NCBI GenBank assembly: GCA_905182375.1
Contig: CAJJBF010000011.1
Span: 1 to 53,507 of the forward strand
Direction of reading: 5' to 3'
DNA: 53,507 bases
Source of the DNA: Flammeovirgaceae bacterium UBA4465
Lineage (GTDB): Bacteria; Bacteroidota; Bacteroidia; Cytophagales; Cyclobacteriaceae
This document shows positions 30,128-38,626 of the stretch, in pieces. A program made the translations under genes and the position numbers. A model generated the notes under the pieces. It was given only the letters and a program-made list of their open reading frames with translations. It ran no database searches and was not told the origin of the DNA. Position 1 is the stretch's first letter, and each line of letters starts with the position of its first letter.

Positions 30128-30988
30128 ATGAAGATAAACTTGATATGGGTCATTTTTTTGATGCCCATGTTGCTGAGCGCACAATCAGGAAAGGTATTTG
30201 ATCAATTGACACTGCCGAGTGAAATACTTAAAATGGAGCGAAAGTATGCTGTATATCTACCGCCGGACTATGAGACTTCTCAGCGAGATTATCCCGTCTT
30301 GTACCTCCTACACGGTATGTCAGATGATCAGACGGGATGGATCCAATTTGGTGAGGTATTACGGATTACCGATGCTGCCATTCGTGCAGGAACCGCTACT
30401 CCCATGATCATCGTTATGCCAGATGCAGATACGCAAGTGATCGGCTATGTAGATCGACCCAATGGAGAGTGGAGTTATGAGCAATTCTTTTTTGAAGAAT
30501 TTATGCCCTACGTAGAAGCCAATTATCGCATCAAAAAACAAAAGCGTTATCGTGCCATTGCGGGCTTATCGATGGGTGGCGGAGGTAGTTTTTATTATGC
30601 ACTGCATCGCCCAGATTTGTTTCAATCTGCTTGTCCGCTCAGTGCCTATTGCGGTCCTTTGACGATTGAAGAAGCACATAAGCATTATGAGTGGAATGGC
30701 CTGAGTGAAGTCAGTGAAAAGTACTACGAAGATTTCTATAACAAATACGGTGTGGTACACCTCATGAATACTTTACCCAAGGCCGATATTCAATCAGTGA
30801 GGTGGTACATAGATTGTGGAGATGATGATTATTTATTTGAGGGGAGTTCACGGATACATATCGCGATGAAAAACCGCGACATACCCCATGAATATAGGGT
30901 GCGAGATGGGGATCATAACTGGACTTATTGGCGCGAAGCCTTGCCTTCCGTACTTACTTTTGTCTCTCAAGGATTTCATCAATATTAG
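30128..30988 (+). CDS. Exported esterase of the alpha/beta hydrolase (esterase D-like) family
   Basis: A 286-residue secreted hydrolase. MKINLIWVIFLMPMLLSAQ is the signal peptide; the in-frame ATG at 30128 is preferred over an upstream start that would overlap the VPS10 gene and lack a signal. The nucleophile Ser lies in AGLSMGGGGS, the acid in CGDDDYLF and the His in RDGDHNWTYWR. VLYLLHGMSDDQTGW supplies the oxyanion loop. This is the family that contains feruloyl esterases, S-formylglutathione hydrolases and mycolyltransferases; the actual substrate is unknown. Likely the last gene of a transcript with VPS10 paralogue 2. Confidence 0.9.
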   Translation: MKINLIWVIFLMPMLLSAQSGKVFDQLTLPSEILKMERKYAVYLPPDYETSQRDYPVLYLLHGMSDDQTGWIQFGEVLRITDAAIRAGTATPMIIVMPDADTQVIGYVDRPNGEWSYEQFFFEEFMPYVEANYRIKKQKRYRAIAGLSMGGGGSFYYALHRPDLFQSACPLSAYCGPLTIEEAHKHYEWNGLSEVSEKYYEDFYNKYGVVHLMNTLPKADIQSVRWYIDCGDDDYLFEGSSRIHIAMKNRDIPHEYRVRDGDHNWTYWREALPSVLTFVSQGFHQY

Positions 30989-31042
30989 GAAAATAAGTAG
31001 CTCTGAAATCCTTTAACGCTAGGCTAGGAGGGCTGAATATCC

Positions 31043-31729
31043 TTAAATCAATTGGAGTTTTGCCAGGTACTGATCATGCGCATCGGTATGTAATATCTCT
31101 AGTTCAAATCCAGCTGCTTGGGCCGCTTTATTTAAATGAGTGGCATCTACGTAGAGCCAATCAAACCAATCGCCTTGCTCCTTGTCGTATTCATAGCGGT
31201 ATCGAATTTCTCCATAATAATGCTCAGGCTTCGCAAGTCCATCTGCATAGAGGTACGCAATGTCGGAAGAGTCGAGTAGGATTTGACCTCCCTGATTGAG
31301 TAGTGATTTACAGGTATTAAAAAAATTGAGAAGCTGATCTAGGGTACCTGCAATACCGATGCCGTTCATCAGGAGCAGTAGGGTGTCATAGGTGGCTTGA
31401 TGTTGACGATAGTCCTGCTGGATCACTTGTTGTACACCTGAGCGCTTCATGGTCTCCACGCAACCCGAAGAGCTATCTAGGGCGGTGACATTGGCACCAA
31501 AACTTTGTAAAAAGAGGGCATGGGTACCCGCAGCGGCACCTATGTCTAGTACGGTACCTCGGCAATGGCTCAGGGCCATATTTTCGAGATCACTGAAGTC
31601 TTCGGCTTCCTTAAAAAAAACATCTATGGGCATAATGTCGATAGGACCATAAGAATTATGGAGCTTTAATCGTGTCGTTCGGTCACCGAGATAATAGGCG
31701 AGAATGGCTTTTCCGTGGATATCTTTCAT
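31043..31729 (-). CDS. Class I SAM-dependent methyltransferase
   Basis: A 228-residue cytoplasmic methyltransferase. The SAM-binding motif I VLDIGAAAGTHALFLQ is at about residues 60-75, the acidic end of strand 2 is VTALDSS, and the motif IV region reads LLLLMNGIGIAG rather than an Asn/Asp-Pro-Pro-Tyr motif, so it is not an N6-adenine or HemK-type enzyme. QGGQILLDSSD is the post-motif strand. It is intact, and its stop is about 55 bases from the convergent esterase stop. Substrate unknown; small-molecule methylation is the default guess. Confidence 0.88.
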   Translation of the reverse strand: MKDIHGKAILAYYLGDRTTRLKLHNSYGPIDIMPIDVFFKEAEDFSDLENMALSHCRGTVLDIGAAAGTHALFLQSFGANVTALDSSSGCVETMKRSGVQQVIQQDYRQHQATYDTLLLLMNGIGIAGTLDQLLNFFNTCKSLLNQGGQILLDSSDIAYLYADGLAKPEHYYGEIRYRYEYDKEQGDWFDWLYVDATHLNKAAQAAGFELEILHTDAHDQYLAKLQLI

Positions 31730-31772
31730 ACTTATTGATGTGTATTTTTTCGAATGGGATGATCAAAGATAG

Positions 31773-32132
31773 TTAAGACGCATCCCGTGTGACGATTAAA
31801 TAAAAATCATTGCCGATATCCTTATAGCCCTGTTCGTAGCAAAACCTGTATTGGTCTCCGTTTTTAGTGGTGTAGATATGGGTAAAATACTCGAAATCAA
31901 ACCCTTTTTTTAATAACTGATCTCGATGTTTTTTGGCTTTACCACTTGGATTGAAGGCTAGCAAAATACGCCTGTTTTTAGCCAATAAATTATTAACATT
32001 TCGAATGTAATTGGTGGCCGCAGCTTTATTTTTATTGTTGTATGCATTGTGACAACCATCTGAGCAAAACTTTTTATCTGCCCGACCAAAAACAGGTCTC
32101 TCACATTCTAGGCATTTTTTTTGTGCTTCCAT
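31773..32132 (-). CDS. Zinc-ribbon protein, DUF2116-like
   Basis: A 119-residue protein with an N-terminal zinc ribbon: CLEC at residues 8-11 and CSDGC at 23-27 supply the four cysteines. The middle, NKNKAAATNYIRNVNNLLAKNRRIL, is basic and helical, and the C-terminal part (HIYTTKNGDQYRFCYEQGYKDI) is conserved in a Bacteroidota-specific family. It is cytoplasmic and probably binds nucleic acid, which is inference from the zinc ribbon and basic helix. Function unknown. It is divergent from ssb about 195 bases away. Confidence 0.8.
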   Translation of the reverse strand: MEAQKKCLECERPVFGRADKKFCSDGCHNAYNNKNKAAATNYIRNVNNLLAKNRRILLAFNPSGKAKKHRDQLLKKGFDFEYFTHIYTTKNGDQYRFCYEQGYKDIGNDFYLIVTRDAS

Positions 32133-32327
32133 CTCTTCAATTATTAAGATCTAAAGTATTGATTTCCAGATTTAAAAACAAGTATAAACGTTTACAAACG
32201 AATTATAAATGACTACAAATGGGTAATTACCGAGTCCAATTAGCGCTACCTATCAAATTTGTATTCGTCAATTGAAAATCACAGTTGACAAACAAAATAA
32301 ATCATTTTTCATTTAAATTTTATCAGC

Positions 32328-32666
32328 ATGATTACTTTAAGAAATAGTGTACAACTCATCGTAAGATTAGGAAATGAGCCTGAAATCAAGACTTTTGATA
32401 GCGGGACCAAAAAAGCCAGCTTTTCGCTCGCCACCAACGAGAATTATTACAATAATAAAGGCGAGAAGGTGGAGGAGACCCAATGGCACAATGTCGTGGC
32501 CTGGGGCAAGAAGGTCGAGATCATAGAAAATTACCTCAAAAAGGGAAGTGAGTTGGCCGTACAAGGCAAGCTGGCCAATCGATCTTATGAGACACCCACA
32601 GGGGAGAAGCGCTATATCAGTGAGATCAGTTTGAATGAGTTATTGATGCTCGGTCAGAAAGATTGA
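32328..32666 (+). CDS. ssb: Single-stranded DNA-binding protein
   Basis: A 112-residue SSB made of one OB fold. RNSVQLIVRLGNEPEIK, FSLATNEN, QWHNVVAWGKKVEIIENYLKKGSELAVQGKL and ISLNELLML cover the whole domain. The acidic C-terminal tail that recruits repair and replication proteins in longer SSBs is almost absent; the protein ends LGQKD. Such short SSBs are common in Bacteroidota beside a longer replication SSB. A strong terminator follows immediately. It precedes a broken tyrosine recombinase, but the terminator argues against co-transcription. Confidence 0.93.
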   Translation: MITLRNSVQLIVRLGNEPEIKTFDSGTKKASFSLATNENYYNNKGEKVEETQWHNVVAWGKKVEIIENYLKKGSELAVQGKLANRSYETPTGEKRYISEISLNELLMLGQKD

Positions 32667-32689
32667 TCAACCCCTCCTTTAATCCTTAA

Positions 32690-32719
32690 GCCATCTGCCA
32701 ATTCGGTGGGTGGCTTTTT
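32690..32719 (+). terminator. Intrinsic terminator after ssb
   Basis: A ten-base-pair stem, GCCATCTGCC with GGTGGGTGGC (some G-U pairs), loop AATTC, is followed by TTTTT. It lies 24 bases after the ssb stop and would end that transcript before the palindrome and recombinase gene. Confidence 0.8.
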
Positions 32720-32730
32720 ATATCTTTTTA

Positions 32731-32759
32731 AAATACTTAAATGAGTCATTTAAGTATTT
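32731..32759. repeat. 29-nt perfect palindrome (14-bp arms, 1-base centre)
   Basis: The left arm AAATACTTAAATGA (32731-32744) is repeated exactly in inverted orientation at 32746-32759 around a single G. It sits 30 bases before the tyrosine recombinase start and just after the ssb terminator. Without a T-run or a usable loop it is not a terminator. A dimeric protein-binding site or recombinase target is possible. Seen directly; role inferred. Confidence 0.85.
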
Positions 32760-32788
32760 ATTGAATCTAGTATGTAAGATATGTAGCG

Positions 32789-33633
32789 ATGATGAACGTA
32801 AAAGAAATTAACAGACACTTATTGTACGGGGCTATAGCAGTAATACCATCCGTACTTATTTAGCTTGTTTTCATTATTTTAAAAATTACTTTAAGGGGTT
32901 TGAAATAGATCAGCTTACCAAAGATGATATATTGACTTATTTGGTTCATTTAATCCAAGAAGATTATTCCAAAAGCACGCAAAATCAACACATTAATGCT
33001 ATTAAATTCTATTTTGAAAAATGCTTGGGCAGAAAAAAAGAATATTACTACATTGAAAGACCTATTCAAGATAAAAAAATATCGGTAGTCCTGAGTAAAC
33101 ATGAAATACAATCATTGTTTCAGGCTACTCACAATTTAAAACACCTTACTGCATTGGCGGTGATCTACTCATGTGGGTTAAGGGTTTCTGAAATCATCCA
33201 TTTAAAAATCAAGGACATTGATAGTCAAAGAATGGTGATCAATATCAGAAAAGCCAAAGGAAATAAAGACAGACAAGTTCAATTAACAAACCAAATATTA
33301 GCATTACTCAGAAAATATTATAAAAAATATCTTCCAGTCAATGAACTGATTACGGGGCGAAAGGGCGGTTCATATTCGGCGTCAAGTATTCAGAAAATCA
33401 TCAAGCGGACTGCACTTAAAGCTAAAATATATACGCCCATCACACCATACACACTGAGACATAGCTTTGCCACACACCTACTTGAAAATGGAACAGATAT
33501 TAGATATATACAATCCATTTTAGGAAATAGTGATATCAAGACCACTCAAATTTATACGCACGTAACTTCGGCCCATTTGAAAAACATACAAAATCCCTCT
33601 GACGATTTAAATTTTTTCTATCTTCGCACATAA
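32789..33633 (+). pseudogene. Tyrosine recombinase / integrase, frameshifted
   Basis: A XerC/D- or integron-integrase-like recombinase of about 280 residues. The N-terminal SAM-like core-binding domain starts at ATG 32789/32792 (MNVKEINRHLL) and, after a frame change at about 32826-32835, continues as RGYSSNTIRTYLACFHYFK. The catalytic domain contains Arg in SCGLRVSEII, a Lys in RKAKGNKDR, His-x-x-Arg in TPYTLRHSFATHLL and the Tyr in TTQIYTHV. The usual second His in LGHS is Asn here (LGNSDIKTTQ). A smaller start inside the frame (32932) would lose the DNA-binding domain. Context: palindrome upstream, epimerase-SDR pair downstream. Confidence 0.85.
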
Positions 33634-33677
33634 CGATATAAACGTTTGTAATAAAAATACAAAAGGAACTTAACTAT

Positions 33678-34667
33678 ATGAAGGTATTACTCACTGGCGC
33701 GGATGGCTTGTTAGGCAACAACCTCGTCCGTGAATTATTAAGCAGAAACTATAAAGTAAGTGTAATGCTACTCAACGAGCAACGCCCTACTTTGGGACTT
33801 AATGGCTTACCTCTCCAAAGGTATTTTGGCAATATTCTTGACAGGTCGGCTGTAGCTAATGCTATATCAGGCCATGATATGGTAATACATGCAGCTGCCG
33901 CTACACAAGTCTTTCCAACTCGTGATTCAATCATTCATGAGGTGAACGTTACCGGTACACGCAATGTGATAGCGGCCTGTCTGAAGTATGAGGTTAAAAG
34001 GTTGATACACATCGGAACGGCCAATTCATTTGCACCCGGTAGCAAGCAAAAGCCTGGTGATGAAAACGGCAGCTACATTGGCTACAAATATGGCCTTGAT
34101 TATTTTGACTCTAAATATGAAGCTCAAAACTTAGTAGTTAATGCCGTAACCGAAAAGGGGCTAAATGCTGTAATTGTTAACCCTACTTTTATGATAGGCC
34201 CTTACGACACCAAGCCCAGCTCAGGTGCGCTCATTTTAGCATTGTATCATAAAAAAATACCCATTTATACAAAAGGTTCAAAAACTTACATAGCAGTTAA
34301 AGACGCTGTAGTTGCAATAGCTAATTCTTTAACATTAGGAGAAGTAGGCGAATGTTACATATTAGGCAACCACAGCCTGAGCTATAAAGAGGTCTTTGAT
34401 CTTATTACCGAAACTATTGGTGTTAAAGCTCCAATATTTTCACTGCCTACGCAAATGGTTAAATTTTATGGTATTTATAATTCATGGTATGCTAAAACTA
34501 GTGGCAGAGTACCATCTGTCACGAAAGAATTAGCATTGCTTTCCTGTGAAGATCATTGCTATTCGGGAGAAAAAACACGCCAAAAACTCGATATGCCCTG
34601 CACGGATATGCGTATTGCCGTGAAGGAGTGTTTTGAGTGGTTCCAACAAAACAGATACACCATCTAA
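33678..34667 (+). CDS. NAD-dependent epimerase/dehydratase (extended SDR)
   Basis: A 329-residue extended short-chain dehydrogenase/reductase. The cofactor loop GADGLLGNNLV (GxxGxxG) is at residues 7-17, the acidic/variable end of strand 3 is FGNILD, HAAAATQVF marks strand 4, and YFDSKYEAQ carries the catalytic Tyr-x-x-x-Lys. The Ser/Thr partner is in IHIGTANSF. The C-terminal half binds the substrate, which could be a nucleotide sugar, sterol or flavonoid-like compound. Intact. The SDR gene follows after ten bases, so the two are very likely co-transcribed. Confidence 0.88.
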   Translation: MKVLLTGADGLLGNNLVRELLSRNYKVSVMLLNEQRPTLGLNGLPLQRYFGNILDRSAVANAISGHDMVIHAAAATQVFPTRDSIIHEVNVTGTRNVIAACLKYEVKRLIHIGTANSFAPGSKQKPGDENGSYIGYKYGLDYFDSKYEAQNLVVNAVTEKGLNAVIVNPTFMIGPYDTKPSSGALILALYHKKIPIYTKGSKTYIAVKDAVVAIANSLTLGEVGECYILGNHSLSYKEVFDLITETIGVKAPIFSLPTQMVKFYGIYNSWYAKTSGRVPSVTKELALLSCEDHCYSGEKTRQKLDMPCTDMRIAVKECFEWFQQNRYTI

Positions 34668-34677
34668 TCAAAATTAT

Positions 34678-35481
34678 ATGTTCAGTAACAAAGTGATTAT
34701 CATCACAGGCTCAACCCAAGGAATAGGTCTGAAAACAGCAGAACTGCTGGTACGCATGGGCGCTCGTCTTGTTATTAATTCGCGGTCCCCGCAAAAAGTA
34801 GAAGCCACACTTTGTTACCTTAAAGAAATTACGCCACACGTAATTGGTATAGCGGGAGATGTGAGCAATTACGAATTCTGTTTAGAGTTACGCAAGTTTA
34901 CGATAGGAAGCTTTGGGCGAATTGATATTCTTATCAATAATGCAGGTGTAGCCTCCAGTGGATTGATGAAGGATATTGTGCCTAATGCCTTCGAAAAGGT
35001 AGTTAATATTAACTTACTGGGTAGTATATATCCAACTTTAGCTTGCATTGACGAGATTCGTCAACGAAAAGGTTCTATACTATTTATCGCATCTGTGGCA
35101 GGAATAGTAGGACTGCCCAACTATTCGGCTTATGCAGCCACCAAGCGGGCTATAGTCAGTTTGGCCGAAAGCCTCCGAAGTGAATTGACTGATGACGGAG
35201 TGTTTGTAGGTATAAATTACCCGGGCTTCACCGAAAACGAAGAGCAGAAAACCATGATCAACGCAAAGGGGGAAGAAGTACTGCTACAAAAACGAAGGGG
35301 TATAAAAGCCCTTAGCCGAGAAAGAACTTCAGAAAAAATCATCGAGCAGTTGCAAAAACGTAAGTTTAGAATGTATTGTTCTTTTTCTGCAAAAGGGGTC
35401 CAATTGATGTATCGTATATTCCCTCAACTTACTTTGAATATTCTGCGGCATTATCGGATGAAAATTAGTTCTATGCAATGA
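34678..35481 (+). CDS. Short-chain dehydrogenase/reductase
   Basis: A 267-residue classical-type SDR. TGSTQGIG near the N-terminus is the NAD(P) loop, DILINNAGVASSG the strand-4 motif, SILFIASVAG supplies the Ser, and YSAYAATKRAI the Tyr-x-x-x-Lys pair. The C-terminal extension MYRIFPQLTLNILRHYRMKIS resembles that of lipid-modifying SDRs (3-ketosphinganine reductase-like), suggesting membrane proximity; this is inference. I start at ATG 34678, ten bases after the epimerase stop, rather than a TTG inside the upstream gene. Together with the epimerase it could act on a common lipid or glycolipid intermediate. Confidence 0.88.
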   Translation: MFSNKVIIITGSTQGIGLKTAELLVRMGARLVINSRSPQKVEATLCYLKEITPHVIGIAGDVSNYEFCLELRKFTIGSFGRIDILINNAGVASSGLMKDIVPNAFEKVVNINLLGSIYPTLACIDEIRQRKGSILFIASVAGIVGLPNYSAYAATKRAIVSLAESLRSELTDDGVFVGINYPGFTENEEQKTMINAKGEEVLLQKRRGIKALSRERTSEKIIEQLQKRKFRMYCSFSAKGVQLMYRIFPQLTLNILRHYRMKISSMQ

Positions 35482-35596
35482 TTTATACAAAATTATGATA
35501 TCAAATGTAGGAAAGGACGTCTCTTGCATTCACAGTTTCATTTATACGAGCCAAAACACAAGGAATATAAATAAAGTGTATCCAATTTGACAAAAA

Positions 35597-36442
35597 TTGA
35601 GATTGAACCTATTAAAATTAGTTCTATTGTTTTCAATAGCTGGAAGAAGCCAATTTAAATGTTCTGGTTATTTAGGAAAATTTCTGATTACATTAGTTAT
35701 GTATCTTTATAGTAACGGAATTTCATTAGCCTACTATTCTTATGATAATTATGATAGTCCAATCACAATAAATGGAAATCTTAAAAAAGAAGAATTGAAA
35801 CTTTTTGAAAAAGATGAAAATAATTCTACAACAATAATTTTTGAAAAGTTTGAATAAAGTAATAAAAAAATTAAAGGGGAATGAATAAAATTTGATGACT
35901 TAAAAACTTATCAGATTACATTGAAAAAAGATTTTGATTTTGGAGACAATTTGGAGTGGACAAATAAGGAGTTACTGCAGTCAAAATCTACGAAGGAACA
36001 TTATTTTTAAACCATTATAACTAAATAAAAAGGCGACTTTTATGCAAGAATATCCGATGTGAAAGTATTTCAGAAAAAAAACGGATAAGTTAATTCAGTC
36101 GACCAAATTAGATTGTCAACTATTTGTATAGATAACATAAGCGTTGGAGATGATAACTTTGATGGAATTGAGGATTTTTCAGTCTTTGAAATAAGTTATG
36201 CAGGCGCTAACACTTCAAGTATTTACATTCTTAGAAATCCTAATTCTGACAAATATCTAAAAAGTAATTTTAGTGGAACCTCTTTAGAATTTGACAACGA
36301 CTCTGAACTCATTTACGAACATAATCAGTGTTATGCCGGGAGAGGATATTTGAATGCAACATATAAAGTAGTCGAGAACAAAATGATTTTAATTGAAAAG
36401 AAATGTCTTGAAAATCATGAGGAAAAAGAAGATTTCATTTAG
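35597..36442 (+). pseudogene. Decayed exported protein, XAC2610-like C-terminal region
   Basis: One gene can be followed through its stops. It begins with a hydrophobic leader (TTG 35597, MRLNLLKLVLLFSIAG) and continues GYLGKFLITLVMYLYS, KTYQITLKKDFDFGD, LEWTNKELLQSKST, GDFYARISDVKVF and finally SVGDDNFDGIEDFSVFEISYAG. In-frame stops occur at 35855 (TAA), 35882 (TGA), 36008 (TAA) and 36026 (TAA). Frame changes lie at a run of eight A near 36075 and again near 36110. The C-terminal part resembles the XAC2610-type family of secreted proteins with a DxNFDGxxD motif. Stops of three kinds plus frameshifts mean real decay rather than recoding. Function unknown. Confidence 0.7.
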
Positions 36443-36536
36443 ACTGAATGTGAATAAAAAAGGTGCTAATAATGTATATGAAATCATAGTTCCTTTCGGT
36501 CACTTCGCTTCATATATTAAACCTTTTGAATAATTA

Positions 36537-37058
36537 ATGAATTTCACCTCCAAAATAACAGATGTATTAGAGTGTTCATTAGAAATAGCGTTCAAAGCTC
36601 CAATTCTTGGAGATGCTACAAAATTCATGAAAGGTTATTTATTTCAACCTCCAGTAACTGGATTTGAAGATTACAAAAACTGGGGTGAAATTAATGGGAT
36701 AAGATATCCAATCAATAATGGAAACTTTTTGGTTAAGAAAGGAAGGATGTTTAAAGATGTTATCCTTTAAAAGATAGAAAATATATATTGGAAATGGACA
36801 ATTTATGATTTTGAATTTAACTCTCTTTTTTTTATTCAAAAGGCTATTGGCGAATGGAATGTTAAACCATTGAAAGAAAATAAAATTCATATCACTTATA
36901 CGTACACATACTATCCTAAAAACTAGACCTACAATCTATTTACATGGCTTTTGGTTAAAATACAGATTAAAGGGATTATGAAAAGAGCTATGTTTGGAAT
37001 AAAGGAGCAGGCTCAATCAAATAAGCCATTTATTTATGAACTCCATAACAAAGTCTAA
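36537..37058 (+). pseudogene. SRPBCC-family protein interrupted by two stop codons
   Basis: A 173-codon frame from ATG 36537 to TAA 37056 is continuous except for TAA at codon 78 (36768) and TAG at codon 130 (36924). Reading through gives APILGDATKFMKGYLFQPPV, FLVKKGRMFKDVIL, YWKWTIYDFEFNSLFF, GEWNVKPL, HITYTYTYYP and MKRAMFGIKEQAQSN, which I recognise as a helix-grip SRPBCC protein. No frameshift is needed, so the damage is limited to point mutations. The interrupted first part alone lacks half the fold. Ligand unknown. Confidence 0.75.
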
Positions 37059-37296
37059 ACCAAATCGAATAACTTAGTTAGACGCAGCGTTGTTGTTTGT
37101 ATATCATGATGCTAATTAGAAATAAGATACTATGTTTTGGCTCAATACTAACTTGACTGTTAATAGCTTTATACTGCCCCACACCCCTTATATTAGAGGT
37201 TATGCACAATAAAAGATTTGGCTGTGCCCTGTCTGAAAGATGTCCAAAGGGGGTATCACCCAAAAGGAATAAATGGTATTTTTTTTATGTTGAATT

Positions 37297-38625
37297 ATGA
37301 ATTTACTCATTATTATTTTAGGAGCACTTATTTTCATAGTGATAGCCATTGCTAAATTTAAAATTCACCCTTTTATTACTTTAATTCTAGCGGCTATAAC
37401 GGTGGGGTTTTTAATGGGCTTAGAAGGGGTGGTGATTCTAGATAAAATAAGTGAAGGTTTTGGAAAGACCTTATCGAGCATAGGCATTATCATAGGATTT
37501 GGAGCAATTATTGGCACATTTTTAGAAAAATCGGGAGGTACCGCAACCATAGCAAAATATCTTTTGTCAGTAATAGGGGATAAAAAATCTCCTTTGGCCA
37601 TCAACTTAACAGGTATATTGGTTTCAATTCCAGTATTCTGCGATTCTGCATTTATCATTCTTTCATCCTTAAACAAAGCGTTAAGTAAAAAAACAGGAAT
37701 TTCAGTGGCTGTTTTCGCGGTAGCACTTTCAACAGGGCTCTATGTTTCTCATGTTTTTGTGCCTCCAACGCCGGGTCCACTGGCCGCCGCCGCCGCCTTA
37801 GAGGCGGACTTGGGCTTAGTCATAATCATGGGCTTATTCATCGCCCTACCCACCGCCTTTGCTGGTTATCTTTGGGCTGTAAAATTCGGATCTAAACTTA
37901 CCCAAACTACTCCTAAAATAGGGAATGAGCTGGAGCAAATAGTTGAAAATAAGGCAAAGATTTTAGTGGTTTTTCTACCCATAATCATACCTATCATTTT
38001 CATTGGGTTAAGATCAATGGCTAAATATCCATCCCATCCTTTTGGAGATGGAATGATCGCGGATACCCTTTCATTTGTCGGACATCCCTTACCCGCATTA
38101 TTTATAGGAATATTGCTGGCTTTGCTGCTGGTTGATAAAAAAACACCTGTAAAAGAGCGTTGGTCTTGGGTATCACATGCGTTACAAGAAGCTGGAGTCA
38201 TCATACTCATAACCGGAGCAGGGGGCGCTTTCGGTAGCATCCTTCGATCGGGCAACTTAGGGGAACTTATTGAAGCTCAATTTACAGACTTAGAAGTAGG
38301 AATTTTTTTACCGTTTATATTGGCCGCCTTATTAAAGACAGCGCAAGGATCATCCACGGTGGCAATCATTACAGCGGCAACGATAATATCACCTTTGATG
38401 GGTGTATTGGGAATAGACAGTGAACTATCTCGGGCGCTCACGGTATTGGCCATTGGAGCAGGTGCCATGACCGTTTCTCATATCAATGATAGTTATTTTT
38501 GGGTAGTTTCTCAATTTTCAGGAATGAACACCAAAACTACCATAAAGATGCATACTATGGCGACTCTGATTCAAGGAATAGTGGCCATTTTACTATTATC
38601 CTTTGTTCAAGTTATTTTAAATTAG
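37297..38625 (+). CDS. GntP-family organic acid/proton symporter
   Basis: A 442-residue inner-membrane transporter with about 12-14 hydrophobic segments. SEGFGKTLSSIGIIIGFGAIIGTFLEKSGG and IPVFCDSAFIIL are the hallmark GntP segments, followed by HVFVPPTPGPLAAAAAL and KTAQGSSTVAIITAATI. The family imports gluconate and other sugar acids or glycerate-like compounds; the specificity here cannot be read. It is intact inside an otherwise decayed region and is followed two bases later by the CIA30 gene, so the pair is probably one operon. With the KDG/KDPG genes at 52 kb an aldonate or uronate substrate is plausible. Confidence 0.93.
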   Translation: MNLLIIILGALIFIVIAIAKFKIHPFITLILAAITVGFLMGLEGVVILDKISEGFGKTLSSIGIIIGFGAIIGTFLEKSGGTATIAKYLLSVIGDKKSPLAINLTGILVSIPVFCDSAFIILSSLNKALSKKTGISVAVFAVALSTGLYVSHVFVPPTPGPLAAAAALEADLGLVIIMGLFIALPTAFAGYLWAVKFGSKLTQTTPKIGNELEQIVENKAKILVVFLPIIIPIIFIGLRSMAKYPSHPFGDGMIADTLSFVGHPLPALFIGILLALLLVDKKTPVKERWSWVSHALQEAGVIILITGAGGAFGSILRSGNLGELIEAQFTDLEVGIFLPFILAALLKTAQGSSTVAIITAATIISPLMGVLGIDSELSRALTVLAIGAGAMTVSHINDSYFWVVSQFSGMNTKTTIKMHTMATLIQGIVAILLLSFVQVILN

Positions 38626-38626
38626 T

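Noticed and set aside
35855..36028. In-frame TGA and TAA codons as evidence of stop-codon recoding
   Set aside because: TAA, TAG and TGA all appear inside the decayed genes while every intact gene here ends normally on one of them, so recoding is not supported.
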